Positions 21,304 to 30,432 of a stretch of DNA of 64,000 nucleotides are shown here, piece by piece; positions within the stretch are counted from its first letter, which is position 1; each line of letters starts with the position of its first letter. The stretch is taken from assembly GCF_029868385.1 (NCBI RefSeq), contig NZ_JARWNX010000029.1, positions 1 to 64,000 on the forward strand, given 5' to 3'. The stretch is from Nocardia cyriacigeorgica (GTDB taxonomy: Bacteria > Actinomycetota > Actinomycetes > Mycobacteriales > Mycobacteriaceae). The translations under genes were made by a program, and so were the position numbers. The notes under the pieces were generated by a model. The model made no database searches. It was not told the DNA's origin and was given only the letters and a program-made list of their open reading frames with translations.

Positions 21304-21726
21304 GTGACTACTACTTCTCCCTGGCCGACCGACCTCGAGGTCGCACAAGTCCGCATCGCCCGCCCCACCGACCGGCTCGCCGAAGTCGAGCAGTTCTACG
21401 CACACCACCTCGGCCTGCCCGTGCTCTATCGGTTCGAGAATCACGCCGGGTACGACGGGGTGATGCTCGGGCTGCCCGGCACGGACTATCACCTGGAATT
21501 CACCACGCACGTGGATGGCAGCCCATGTCCGGCGCCGACTGCCGATAACCTGCTCGTTCTGTATTTTCACGGTGATGCCCGGATGTATGAGGCGGTCGAG
21601 CGGTTGGCCGCCGCGGGTCATGAACCGGTCGCGGCCGAGAACCCGTACTGGGATGGTGTCGGCGCGCTCACCTTCGAGGATCCGGATGGTTGGCGGGTGG
21701 TGATGGTGCCGAAACCGGTCTTCTAG
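21298..21726 (+). CDS. VOC (glyoxalase/bleomycin-resistance fold) protein
   Basis: This is a 142-residue protein with the vicinal-oxygen-chelate pattern: an N-terminal ARPTDRLAEVEQFYAHHLGLP segment (beta strand, then the helix that opens each VOC half), a central GTDYHLEF strand carrying an acidic metal-ligand candidate, and a C-terminal LTFEDPDGWRVVMV strand. Members include lyases, dioxygenases and antibiotic-binding resistance proteins, and the sequence does not tell which. The ATG at 21298 is used because similarity begins directly after it. It has no Shine-Dalgarno and lies inside the palindrome. Ten bases separate its stop from the TetR gene, so the two are probably co-transcribed and repressed together. 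Confidence 0.8.
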   Translation: MKVTTTSPWPTDLEVAQVRIARPTDRLAEVEQFYAHHLGLPVLYRFENHAGYDGVMLGLPGTDYHLEFTTHVDGSPCPAPTADNLLVLYFHGDARMYEAVERLAAAGHEPVAAENPYWDGVGALTFEDPDGWRVVMVPKPVF

Positions 21727-21735
21727 GGTGGGCGC

Positions 21736-22317
21736 ATGGTGCGCACCAGGGATGTTCGGATCGATGAGGCGATCCTGGCCGCGACGGTCGAGTTGCTGGG
21801 CACGGTGGGCTACCAGCAGCTCACGATGGGGGCCGTCGCCGCCGAGGCCGGCGTCCACCGACCGGCGGTGTATCGACGCTGGCCGTCGAAACAGCACCTG
21901 GTGGTGGAGGCCGTCGCCGGACAACTCGGCGTCACCCCGACTCCCGACACCGGGGATCTGCGCGGCGATCTCGTGGCCGGTATGACCACGCTGGTACACG
22001 CGCTGTCGGGCACCGCCCTCGGCCGCGCGCTCCCCGCCCTGGTGGCCGACCTCGCTTCCGACCCCGAACTCGCCGCCGAGTTCCGCCGCCGCGTCTTCGA
22101 TCCCCGCCGCGAAACTACCGCCGCCGCACTGCGTTCGGCGATCGAGCGCGGCGAGATCGATCCGGGCATCGATATGGACTTCACCCTCGACGCCCTGGCC
22201 GCCCCGCTGTACTACCGCGCCCTGTTCGGCCATCTGCCACTCACCGAGTCCCTCGCCGAACGCACGGTGGACATGGTCCTGGCAGCCATCACACCCGGAC
22301 AGGCCGGGCTTCGATAA
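21736..22317 (+). CDS. TetR-family transcriptional regulator
   Basis: This is a 193-residue repressor. Residues 8-55 form the TetR helix-turn-helix (ILAATVELLG, then LTMGAVAAEAGVHRPAVYRRWPSKQHLV). The remaining helical domain, including a segment like the TetR_C C-terminal fold, would bind ligand and dimerise. It follows the VOC gene in an apparent two-gene operon. The perfect palindrome upstream of that gene is the obvious operator. If so, it controls itself and the VOC protein, and its inducer may be the VOC substrate. Ligand unknown. Confidence 0.88.
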   Translation: MVRTRDVRIDEAILAATVELLGTVGYQQLTMGAVAAEAGVHRPAVYRRWPSKQHLVVEAVAGQLGVTPTPDTGDLRGDLVAGMTTLVHALSGTALGRALPALVADLASDPELAAEFRRRVFDPRRETTAAALRSAIERGEIDPGIDMDFTLDALAAPLYYRALFGHLPLTESLAERTVDMVLAAITPGQAGLR

Positions 22318-22567
22318 TCACGCCCGATCTGCTCGGCCCCATTCGGCACATCCGCCACCTGGGCGACCTTCGCGACGACTCGGAAACCCTCGTTGACATA
22401 CAACAAGTTTCAACAATTCCGGGACCACCGGAAGAAACAAAGTTACTGACAGGCAATTCACACCGAATAGTCGCGAACAACACAACCTCCCCAGACCAAA
22501 CTATGCCCAACAGAGGGAATAACTGGTCGGAGATGGCTCATAGAATTCATCTAGCAAATTGATCAGT

Positions 22568-22582
22568 ACCGGTTGAACCGGT
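22568..22582. promoter_or_regulatory. Short perfect palindrome upstream of the small membrane gene
   Basis: ACCGGTT-G-AACCGGT is a perfect 15-base palindrome 54 bases before the 46-residue gene. It could be a repressor site. The rest of the 319-base gap (22318-22636) is comparatively AT-rich, as expected for a promoter region, and I see no gene in it. Confidence 0.35.
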
Positions 22583-22636
22583 CGCCTCGACGACGTTCGG
22601 CACACTACCGCCGCACATCGGATGGAGCCGGAAATC

Positions 22637-22777
22637 ATGCACATTCATCTCGAGCGACACCACCGATTCTCGCTCTCCCGCCTACTCGACAGCCTCGGCT
22701 TCGCGCTGCTGCTGGTCGCGACCGTCATGGCGTTCGTCGTCGTGCTCGGCGTCATCGTCACCGGAGCGGTGCAGTGA
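22637..22777 (+). CDS. Small single-span membrane protein (46 aa)
   Basis: The reading frame runs from ATG to TGA and encodes 46 residues. A basic, histidine-rich start (MHIHLERHHR) is followed by one strongly hydrophobic segment at about residues 20-43 (GFALLLVATVMAF). The pattern is a positive-inside N-terminus and one transmembrane helix. The codons keep the local G/C third-position bias. Its TGA overlaps the GTG of the next gene (GTGA), so the pair is probably translationally coupled. No family recognised. Confidence 0.6.
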   Translation: MHIHLERHHRFSLSRLLDSLGFALLLVATVMAFVVVLGVIVTGAVQ

Positions 22778-23202
22778 CCGATCAGGACACCCGGATCGCC
22801 ATGCACGCCACCACCACGCTCTGGCAGTGGGCGGTCATTCCGAGCGCCAATCCGCAGATATATATCCCGGCGCCGAGTTACGAACAGGCGGCGGCCATCG
22901 CCCGCGACCTCACCGGCGGTTTGCGACCCGAGTTCTATTGCTATTTCCATGTCCCGGACGCGCTGCGCCAGAAGGTGGACATTCCCCCGCTTCCGACCCC
23001 ACCGGCCAAATTGCGCGGTTTCGGCCCCTGGCAGCCGGTCTCGGCGGCCACCGCAGACTGTCTCGCGCCGTCACCGGCCGTGGTGACCACGGTGGAACAG
23101 GACCACCGAACCACCTATTTCGCCGCCGCGCCACTGGGCATGGAGGTGCGCCGATTGGCCTGCCGCTGCCACCGTGCGCCCGCCCAGCCTCTGGCTGCCT
23201 GA
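22774..23202 (+). CDS. Hypothetical protein coupled to the small membrane gene (142 aa)
   Basis: The GTG at 22774 overlaps the stop of the preceding gene. The product is soluble-looking and begins with a strand-rich stretch (TTLWQWAVIPSANPQIYIPAPSYEQAAAIARDL is one continuous amphipathic unit). The middle is proline-rich and the end is basic with two cysteines near CRCH. A longer frame beginning further upstream is open but has no start signal. No family recognised. The tight overlap implies that it acts with the membrane peptide, perhaps recruited by it. Confidence 0.55.
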   Translation: MTDQDTRIAMHATTTLWQWAVIPSANPQIYIPAPSYEQAAAIARDLTGGLRPEFYCYFHVPDALRQKVDIPPLPTPPAKLRGFGPWQPVSAATADCLAPSPAVVTTVEQDHRTTYFAAAPLGMEVRRLACRCHRAPAQPLAA

Positions 23203-23348
23203 CCGGCACTGAGGCAGAGCGCGGCCTCGGAACGGCAAGCACGCGCCGAGTCAGGTCACCGGCCCACGAACGTCGTCGGGCGTCCTTTCGATACTGCCGT
23301 TGCCTTGTACCGGCTCCCCTGGAACTGGGACGTGGAACAATAGCGCCA

Positions 23349-24389
23349 GTGAATACGTCGGTGACGGCTGCCGTTGTTGCGCTACGCGAAGGAACCCGCC
23401 GAATCGAGGCGTCGGTCGGCCGAGCAGGTAGGAGCCTCTCGGATACGGGGCATCGGTTGGCAGGCACAGTCCGCGATGTCGCCGAGACCTTCGTGCTGTC
23501 CGATCGGGAGATGGCTCGCCGCTTCGACGATAAAGTCATTCCCGAAACGTTCGGCGACGCCCGGGGTAACCTCCAGCGACCCGAGTTGGTCGTCGTGACC
23601 GGTCAATCAGCAGCGGGCAAGTCGACGGTCGTTCGACAGATCGCTGACTCCTTCCGGGACCGGGGCGGCGCTGTCGTGCTGATCGGCGACGATCTGATGA
23701 AGATCCACCCACGGTACGCGGAACTGCGAGTCCGCGACGATTTCACCGCTGGCGACCACATCTATCCGACGGCGCAGAGATGGCTCGATATGGCCATCGA
23801 CCGTGCGATCGCCCAACGCAACAACGTCATCCTCGAAGAAGGTGTGGGTGATCTCATGCGCACGGTTCGAACCATGCGCAAGTTCGACGACAACGACTAC
23901 AGATCACAGGTCGAGGCGCTCGCCGTCCGCCGGTTGCAGAGTCGGCTGTCCAACCTGAACCGGTTCCTGCGCGAACGTCTGGAGCGCGGCACTGGCCGAT
24001 ACGTTCCCAACGGTGCGCAGGACGCGTGCTACACCGGCTCTGCCGACTTGGTTCGAGTCCTCGAATCCGCGGAGCCGCCGGTATTGATCGAGAACCTGCG
24101 GGTGCGGTCACGCACCGATGTGTTGTTCGAGAACCACCGGCTGTCGTCGGGTACTTGGTCCAAACACCCGGAGGGATCGGAACTCATGGAGTACGAGCGA
24201 AACCGACCGATGACCGCGGTCGAGCAGCGCGGCTTCGTCGGTCAGATGAAGGACCTGGACGAGGGTATCGCCCTCGGACGACAGCTTCGCCCCGAGGAGG
24301 AACCGGTCTGGCAACGCCTGACGACGGAGGCCCACGTGATCAAGCAGTCGGCGATCCCACTGCTCGGCCGATTCGCGGGACTGCTGTAG
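23349..24389 (+). CDS. Zeta-toxin-type kinase
   Basis: This is a 346-residue protein read from the GTG at 23349. Similarity to the family begins after a helical leader of about 60 residues. The Walker A loop GQSAAGKST is at 85-93 (K91). It is followed by GDDLMKIHPRY near 113, which matches the acidic substrate-binding element of zeta toxins, and by an RNNVILEEG strand and a RFLRERLERGTGR segment. Zeta toxins phosphorylate UDP-N-acetylglucosamine or related sugars and so poison cell-wall synthesis, and some family members have other substrates. No separate epsilon antitoxin is seen. The gene abuts the next kinase-like gene, and the stop and start share one base. Confidence 0.8.
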   Translation: MNTSVTAAVVALREGTRRIEASVGRAGRSLSDTGHRLAGTVRDVAETFVLSDREMARRFDDKVIPETFGDARGNLQRPELVVVTGQSAAGKSTVVRQIADSFRDRGGAVVLIGDDLMKIHPRYAELRVRDDFTAGDHIYPTAQRWLDMAIDRAIAQRNNVILEEGVGDLMRTVRTMRKFDDNDYRSQVEALAVRRLQSRLSNLNRFLRERLERGTGRYVPNGAQDACYTGSADLVRVLESAEPPVLIENLRVRSRTDVLFENHRLSSGTWSKHPEGSELMEYERNRPMTAVEQRGFVGQMKDLDEGIALGRQLRPEEEPVWQRLTTEAHVIKQSAIPLLGRFAGLL

Positions 24390-25213
24390 TGGCCGGGCCG
24401 TCTTCGCAATGGCAGCGGATGCTGCACTATGAGGCTGCGGTAGATATCTTCACCAGCCTCATGGCGCAGTGCACCGCGGTCGAGACGCTGGCCGCACGAG
24501 CCGACGACATCGGAGTGCGCGAGGATATGCGGTCGCTACGTCGGGCGTACCTGGCCGAGCTAGCCGAACTCGACCCCCAGAACACCGCAGCGGTAGACGA
24601 GGCGATTCGTGACTACGGCACCATCCTGGCGAGCAAGGTCGAGGCACCGAGGCCGAACACGCCCGCACGAAGCCGGTCGCGTACCCACCGACTCGACCGA
24701 GAAACGCGTGCCGCCGTGTTCTGGGATCGGATCGCGCCAGAAATGATCGGAACCCCGTGCCCGCAGGTGGGGCCCGTCGCAGTGATAGTCACTGGCCCAC
24801 CTGGGTCCGGGAAGACCGCCGTACTGCGCCGCCGGTACCGCGACTGGCACGGTGCTGCCCCGACATTGATCGATCCGAGCAGCTACCGCGCGTACCACCC
24901 GCATTGCTGGGATCTCGTCCTCGCCAACGATGCCCACGCCGACGATGTCCTCGGGCCCGATCTGCTGGAGTGGGTGGTCATGGCGGTCGACCACACCATC
25001 TCCCACCGCGGCAATGTGCTGCTCGCGATCGGAACCGGTGGTCCGAACACCGCGGATGTTTACGCCCACGAGTTCCGCGCTGCCGGATACCGCGTCGAGA
25101 TAGAGGCGCTGATCGTCGCAGAGACAACCGCCGATCATGCCCTCTCGGTCCGCCACCGCTGCCGCTGTGGCAATTGGCCGGTGCTGGATATCCCTCCCGC
25201 GGTTAGGGAGTAG
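24389..25213 (+). CDS. Second zeta-like kinase with helical N-terminus; C-terminus short
   Basis: The GTG shares a base with the previous TAG (TAGTG), so translation is coupled. Residues 1-110 are helical (LHYEAAVDIFTSLMAQ, then LRRAYLAELAELD). A P-loop GPPGSGKTA follows at 136-144 (K142), then a SYRAYHPHCWDLV element matching the HP-containing substrate loop of zeta toxins, and an HRGNVLLAIGTG strand. Only about 130 residues follow the P-loop, against about 255 in the upstream kinase, so the part that normally carries late arginines is missing. It may be an inactive paralogue, an antitoxin-like partner, or truncated by rearrangement. Its last 11 bases overlap the 3' end of the opposing gene. 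Confidence 0.65.
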   Translation: MAGPSSQWQRMLHYEAAVDIFTSLMAQCTAVETLAARADDIGVREDMRSLRRAYLAELAELDPQNTAAVDEAIRDYGTILASKVEAPRPNTPARSRSRTHRLDRETRAAVFWDRIAPEMIGTPCPQVGPVAVIVTGPPGSGKTAVLRRRYRDWHGAAPTLIDPSSYRAYHPHCWDLVLANDAHADDVLGPDLLEWVVMAVDHTISHRGNVLLAIGTGGPNTADVYAHEFRAAGYRVEIEALIVAETTADHALSVRHRCRCGNWPVLDIPPAVRE

Positions 25214-26879
25214 ATTCCGTATCAGCAGATTTCGGTATCGCCTGCGCGGGGGCAGAGTGACGATTCGGCGTCCCGGTGGCCTCGCCACCACGACTCGGCC
25301 GCCGGGGCCGGTCGACCGGTGTACCGAATACCCTCGTCTTCGGGGCGACTGCGGCAAGCTTGGTCGACCAGGGAGTGCTCCCGAGTGTAAGAGGGGCCGG
25401 ACCGCCGCGACGTTCGGTGTGACGACGCGCCGGCCGCTGCGGGGAGCGGCGCAACTCGCCCGGCCGGTTCGCCCGACTCCAGGGCGTGGACTGCACGATG
25501 TCGTCGGCCTGCGGGCGATTCGGAGTGTCCGGTCGGAGATTCCCGTACCCGTCGCCGCCGAACGGCGCGTTCTGATCGGCCGGATTCGGTGCCGCCATGG
25601 GGCGATGCGGACCGGCATCGGTCGCGGCCGAGTCGGCCGTGCGGAAATCGGTGTTGTCGCTGGGCATCGAGCCGGTCGACCCGCCGAGCATATCCCGGAC
25701 CGCGTACGCCGAACGATCGAGCATGTTCTGTATGCCGCTCCTACCCGTCTGATCCCCTCCGTTGGCCTCGGCCGGAGCGTCGGGCACGAATCCCACCGAG
25801 CTACGAACCGGGGCGATCATCGTCTGGGACGCGTCAATTCCTGTCCGCTCGTCCGAGCCTCGGGCTGGTATCAGGCCCTGGCCGAGCATCGAGTCCTGTC
25901 CAGGTACTGAGTCCGGCCCTGATGCCGAGCTCTGCCCGAGCGGCGCGGTAGACCGCAGGGGCAGGGTGTCCAGTCCCTGCGGCAGCGACACATCCGCACG
26001 AGGCCACAAGGGCGACACGTCTGTCGGCGGTGGCGCGGATAACGCGTCAGCCCGCACCGGCGCGACAGGTGCTCGATCCGTGGACTCCGGGGGCGGCGAA
26101 ATGGCCGGGCCGGGTGGTGTCCATTGGGCCGTGTGTCCCGGATCTGCTGGCCTGGATGACGTGGTGAAGTCCAGCGCCGCAACATTATCGGCGAACCGCA
26201 CGGCGTGGTCCAGGATGTCGTCGGCGTAATCGTCGAGCACCTGGGCATAACGCAGTACCTCATCCGGCTCAACGAACAGTGCGGAGTTGTTCGGGCGTGG
26301 TGGCACGTCGAGGGTGTGGGCGACCTTGCCGACCACACCCATGACGATGCGGGAGACGACATCCTCGAGTGGCTCGATAGCCTTGCCGATCACCTCCGCA
26401 ACGATGTAGCCGAGCAGCATCTGCTCCATCGACGATACCACTCTGGTCACGGCTTGCCGGACCATGGCGGCGAGCACCGCCGACCCCCCGGCGGTCGCTG
26501 CCGAGGCAGCCATCAGGGCGAGGTAACCGGACGCCAATGCCGTGAGTTCGACCAGCACGACGGTTTTCACCACGACGATCACCTGCGCAGTCGCGTCGAG
26601 TATCTGCGCAGCGATCCGGCACGCATGGTCGAGACTGGCCATATGGTCGGCACTCATCCGCGCCCATGCCGCCACCAGCCCCTCGTAGGAGTAGCCCGAG
26701 TACACCGAGCCCATCTGTTGGATCGCGCTGGTCGCCGACTCGTGGGTATCCGCGACCCGTGTGGCGAAATCCCTTACCTGCCGAGCGAGTTCACGGATCT
26801 GATCCTCATCGATGTCCGGATACGGGACTCCGATGAGGTTGAGGAACAGAGCTACCTCATGCGGTACCTCGACCGTCAC
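25203..26879 (-). CDS. WXG100-like domain protein with disordered C-terminus (candidate type VII substrate)
   Basis: This is a 558-residue protein. Residues 1-195 are almost all helix, beginning VPHEVALFLNLIGVPYPDID and containing SYEGLVAAWARM. This is the WXG100-like leader that I recall at the N-terminus of giant nocardial toxin proteins. Hydrophobic helices (VVLVELTALASGYLALMAAS) lie around 105-175. From about 235 on, the chain is rich in proline, serine and aspartate with RPADP- and PPP-type stretches and no recognisable enzyme domain. It looks like a secretion leader and linker without a toxin. It converges with the zeta-type kinases. The start is a GTG with a poor ribosome site, so a start a few codons away is possible. 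Confidence 0.7.
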   Translation of the reverse strand: MTVEVPHEVALFLNLIGVPYPDIDEDQIRELARQVRDFATRVADTHESATSAIQQMGSVYSGYSYEGLVAAWARMSADHMASLDHACRIAAQILDATAQVIVVVKTVVLVELTALASGYLALMAASAATAGGSAVLAAMVRQAVTRVVSSMEQMLLGYIVAEVIGKAIEPLEDVVSRIVMGVVGKVAHTLDVPPRPNNSALFVEPDEVLRYAQVLDDYADDILDHAVRFADNVAALDFTTSSRPADPGHTAQWTPPGPAISPPPESTDRAPVAPVRADALSAPPPTDVSPLWPRADVSLPQGLDTLPLRSTAPLGQSSASGPDSVPGQDSMLGQGLIPARGSDERTGIDASQTMIAPVRSSVGFVPDAPAEANGGDQTGRSGIQNMLDRSAYAVRDMLGGSTGSMPSDNTDFRTADSAATDAGPHRPMAAPNPADQNAPFGGDGYGNLRPDTPNRPQADDIVQSTPWSRANRPGELRRSPQRPARRHTERRGGPAPLTLGSTPWSTKLAAVAPKTRVFGTPVDRPRRPSRGGEATGTPNRHSAPAQAIPKSADTESTP

Positions 26880-27202
26880 ACCGGGGAAACCGAGTAGCTA
26901 TCGGACACAGAACAACGGTACGTCATCGCCACGGCGGACATTCTCGACGCTTCTCGGTCTCGAGGACACCACCGGCTCGAGAAGTGTTCGCTGGAGACGC
27001 CTGCGACGTTCCCAGATGGGTCGGGGATCAGGGCAGCGGCATTATGGGCAACACCCCGGCGGGACTGCCGGATTCGGAGCTCGGGGTCATCCCTGGCACA
27101 TAGCACGTCACCAGCGTGCATCGCACCGAGATCCTCCCCGATGTTCACTGCGTTTCCTGGAATGCCCCATCGAGACCTCGAGTGTGCACACCAGCGCTCG
27201 GA
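26880..27202. other. Non-coding gap of 323 bases
   Basis: The gap lies between the start of the WXG100-like gene and the 3' end of the AfsR-like gene, both on the minus strand. It should hold the WXG100-like promoter. A 90-codon minus-strand frame is open but has mixed codon use and no recognisable protein, so I do not call it. I see no clear hairpin terminator. Confidence 0.5.
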
Positions 27203-30200
27203 TTACGACGAGCCGCCGATGCTGTCTGCGTCGAAACCGATATCGGTGTCACCCAGCTCCGAACGCAGCCGTGCCACGATGCGATCGACGTCGCCGCGTT
27301 CACCCGGCGGGAGGGCGGCGCCGACCGATGCGCGCATGCGGGTGGCGGTGTCGAGCAGCCGGGCCGCCGGTTCGAGGGCGCCGGCCGCGGTGTGTGCGCC
27401 GGCGAGCCCTTCCAGCGCCAGGGCGACCGCACGCGGGTCGCCGGTGCGTTCGGCGGCTGCCCGGCCGCGCTCGTGCAAGGCGAGCGCGGTGGCGGCGTCG
27501 CCGCGCAGTTCGGCGATGAAACCGAGTTCGGCGAGGATGAGGGCGGCACCATTGGCCGCGTCGAAGCCGAGATTCCAGTCCAGCCAGGGGCGCAGCAGCT
27601 CGTCGGCGGTATCGAGGTCGCCGCGGCGGCGAGCACTCATCGCCAGCCCCACCTCCGCGGTTTCCAGCGCCGGCCGGTCACCGTGCGCCGCCGCCAGGCG
27701 GCGGGCCCGTTCGTGTAGCTCGTCGGCGCAGTCGAAATCCTGGCGGAGCAGGGCGATCCGGCCCAGCTGCGACCAGTGCGCCGCCGCCTCGGTCCACAAT
27801 CCCAAATCCTCGGCGATCCGAACCCCGGCTCGATACCGGGCCTCGGCTTCGCCGTACTCACCGCGGATCTCGTGCAACCGGCCCAGCACCGCGGTGGCCT
27901 GTAACCGGCCCCAATGCTCGTCGCCGAACAAGATCATGGCCTGTTCGGCATCGATACGGGCCGCATCGAGTTCACCACGGGAATAACGTTGGATCGCACG
28001 GACGGTGTGGGCCGCAGCCGTGGTCCAGCTGTCGTCACCGGCGGGTATCTCGTCCAGGACACGGTCGATGATCTGCACGGCATCGTCCATGACACCGAAC
28101 ATCGTGACGGCATATCCGAGAAACCAACCCGGCCCGGCCCGTTCATCCGGCGCCAGCGCGTCGAACAAGCGCAGCGGAGTGCCCGCATCCGTGGATGCGG
28201 CTCCCTCGCCGGCCAGTAGCGCCATCGCGGCGCGCCAGACTGCCAACCGTGCGCGCGGCGAATCGGCCGCCGCAGCCGGTTCGGGCACCGCGAGTGCGCG
28301 GGTGATCGACCGCCGGGCTTCGCCCAGTCGCCCGCGCAGGAACCAGTACCAGGTCAGTGCCAGCGTCAGCCGCTGTGCCAGCGTGGCATCGCCGGAATCG
28401 GTTGCCGTGTCGAGCGCGCGGCGCAGATTGGCGGATTCGGCGTCCAACCGGTCCAGCCAGTACCGCTGCCGCGGACCGCGCAGGTGGGTGGCGGCCTGCT
28501 CGGCGAAATCGGTGTAATGAGCTGCGTGTGCATACCGCAGCCGGTCGTATTCGGTCCGGTAGGGCTCGGCGGCCGGATACCCGCGCAGCCGTTCGATACC
28601 GTAGGCGCCGATCGATTCGAGCAGGCGATACCGGGGTTCGCCGTCATGGGTGACCACCACCAGCGACCGATCCACCAGCCGCGCAAGGAGATCGAGCACC
28701 TCCACCGAACTCACCCCGGCGCCGGCGCACAACTGTTCGGCGGCATCGAGTGTGCATCCATCGGCGTGGATGGCCAGCCGCCGCAGCACCGTCTGCTCGG
28801 CCGCGGTCAGCAACTCCCAGCTCCAATCGATCACCGCGCGCAGGGTCTGTTGACGCGGCGGCGCATCGCGGCGGCCGCCGGTGAGCAGGCCGAACCGGTC
28901 GTCGAGCCGTTCGGCGAGGCGCTCGGGTCCGAGAACCCGGACCCGGGTCGACGCCAATTCCAGAGCGAGGGGAAGCCCATCCATCCGGCGGCATACGGTC
29001 GCCACGGCGGCGGCATTGTCGGCATCGAGGACGAATCCCGGCACCGCCGCGGCGGCCCGCTCCGCGAACAGCCGGACCGCACCCGAGCGCAGCACCGCTT
29101 CGAGCGAGGCGCCCGGTGCGGGCACATCGAGCGGCTGCACCTGCCACAGGCTTTCACCGGCGATTCCGAGCGGCTCCCGGCTGGTGGCCAGCACACGCAC
29201 CGTTGGCGCCCGGTCCAGCAGCAGCCGCACCAGCGCGGCAACGGCACCGATCACATGCTCGCAGTTGTCCAGCACGATCAGCAGCTCGCGATCGCGTAAC
29301 GCCTGCACCATCCGGTCTTGCGACGACAGCGCGGGCCGGTCGGGAATCAGCGCATCGTCGCGAATCCCCAATGCCGCCGCCACGATATCGGCGAGTCCGT
29401 CGATCTCCTCGTTCGCTACGGTGTGGCCGCCGAGTTCCACCAGCCGGACGCCGTGGGCGTAGTCGTGCGAGGTTTCGCTCGCCGCCGCGACTGCGAGCCG
29501 GGTCTTGCCGACGCCGCCGGGCCCGGCCAATGTCACCAGCCGTTCGGTGCTCAGCAATGCGCGCACGTGCGCCAGGTCCGATCGGCGGCCGATGAGGTCG
29601 GTGGTCGGCGCGGGCAGGTTCGTGCGCGGAGTGATCTCGGCAGGGATGGGCGCGGCAGGTAGCGCCGCGGGGTCGGCGCGCAGGATCTGCTCGTGGAGTT
29701 CGGTGAGCGCGGGGCCGGGCTCGAGGCCGAGTTCGGTGTCGAGACGGCGACGCACATCGCGGAAGACGGCTAGAGCCTCGGCGACACGTCCAGCGCCGTG
29801 CAGTGCCCGCATCTGGGTCGCGCGCAGCCGTTCCCGCAATGGGTGCTGCTCGACGAGGTCGGGCAGTTCAGCGGCGAGTGCACCGTATTCGCCCAGCAGC
29901 AGCCGGGTATCGGCCAGCTCCTCCAGGACGAGCAAGCGTTGCTCGTTCAGCCGTGTCACTGTGCTCAGGGCCAGTGGTTCATCGGCGATATCGGCGAAGG
30001 CGTCGCCGCGCCACTGCGCCAAGGCGTCGACGAATCCGGCCACCCGCTGCCGGGGCTCACCGGCCTGTCGGGCCGCTTCGACCGCGGTGAGGAAGCGTCC
30101 CGCGTCGACCGCATCGGCCGCGATATCGAGCAGATAACCGTTGGCACGGCGCACCACAAGGCCGGATCCCGCCGCACCCAGTGCCCGGCGCAGCCGCGAC

Positions 30201-30400
30201 ACCAGCGTCTGCAACGCACCGTCCGGGCGGGCCGGAACCTGCGTACCCCATATCCCGTCGATCAGCCGGTCGGCCGAGACCACCCGGCCGGGTCCCAGCA
30301 GCAGGATCGCCAGCAGCGTACGGACCTTCTTCTCCGGCACCGGCACCACCGTGCCGTCCGCGGCCCACACGGTGAGCGGACCAAGAACCCCGAAACGCAC
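27203..30400 (-). CDS. AfsR/SARP-type regulator: winged helix, BTAD, NB-ARC ATPase, TPR
   Basis: This is a 1,065-residue regulator read from GTG at 30400 (VRFGVLGPLTVW is the classic start). The frame is open further upstream, but that part is not protein-like. Residues 1-95 are an OmpR-type winged helix (KKVRTLLAILLL, DGALQTLVSRLRRAL). Residues 100-245 are the BTAD helical domain. From about 275 there is an NB-ARC/STAND ATPase with GPGGVGKTRLA (Walker A), LLIVLDNCEH (Walker B) and ATSREPLG (sensor 1). The C-terminal half is TPR-like helices. Family members activate adjacent biosynthetic genes by binding 11-bp-spaced direct repeats, and such repeats lie in the 115-base divergent gap. The likely target is the short-chain dehydrogenase gene. 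Confidence 0.9.
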   Translation of the reverse strand: MRFGVLGPLTVWAADGTVVPVPEKKVRTLLAILLLGPGRVVSADRLIDGIWGTQVPARPDGALQTLVSRLRRALGAAGSGLVVRRANGYLLDIAADAVDAGRFLTAVEAARQAGEPRQRVAGFVDALAQWRGDAFADIADEPLALSTVTRLNEQRLLVLEELADTRLLLGEYGALAAELPDLVEQHPLRERLRATQMRALHGAGRVAEALAVFRDVRRRLDTELGLEPGPALTELHEQILRADPAALPAAPIPAEITPRTNLPAPTTDLIGRRSDLAHVRALLSTERLVTLAGPGGVGKTRLAVAAASETSHDYAHGVRLVELGGHTVANEEIDGLADIVAAALGIRDDALIPDRPALSSQDRMVQALRDRELLIVLDNCEHVIGAVAALVRLLLDRAPTVRVLATSREPLGIAGESLWQVQPLDVPAPGASLEAVLRSGAVRLFAERAAAAVPGFVLDADNAAAVATVCRRMDGLPLALELASTRVRVLGPERLAERLDDRFGLLTGGRRDAPPRQQTLRAVIDWSWELLTAAEQTVLRRLAIHADGCTLDAAEQLCAGAGVSSVEVLDLLARLVDRSLVVVTHDGEPRYRLLESIGAYGIERLRGYPAAEPYRTEYDRLRYAHAAHYTDFAEQAATHLRGPRQRYWLDRLDAESANLRRALDTATDSGDATLAQRLTLALTWYWFLRGRLGEARRSITRALAVPEPAAAADSPRARLAVWRAAMALLAGEGAASTDAGTPLRLFDALAPDERAGPGWFLGYAVTMFGVMDDAVQIIDRVLDEIPAGDDSWTTAAAHTVRAIQRYSRGELDAARIDAEQAMILFGDEHWGRLQATAVLGRLHEIRGEYGEAEARYRAGVRIAEDLGLWTEAAAHWSQLGRIALLRQDFDCADELHERARRLAAAHGDRPALETAEVGLAMSARRRGDLDTADELLRPWLDWNLGFDAANGAALILAELGFIAELRGDAATALALHERGRAAAERTGDPRAVALALEGLAGAHTAAGALEPAARLLDTATRMRASVGAALPPGERGDVDRIVARLRSELGDTDIGFDADSIGGSS

Positions 30401-30432
30401 CGGACCAGCGTAATCGACGTCCGCATGCGGAC

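Noticed and set aside
22827..23348. Long upstream extension of the first zeta-kinase frame
   Set aside because: It is the shifted frame of the 142-residue gene; similarity starts only after the GTG at 23349.
26876..27148. 90-codon minus-strand frame before the WXG100-like gene
   Set aside because: Mixed codon use, no family and no ribosome site; it overlaps the promoter region.
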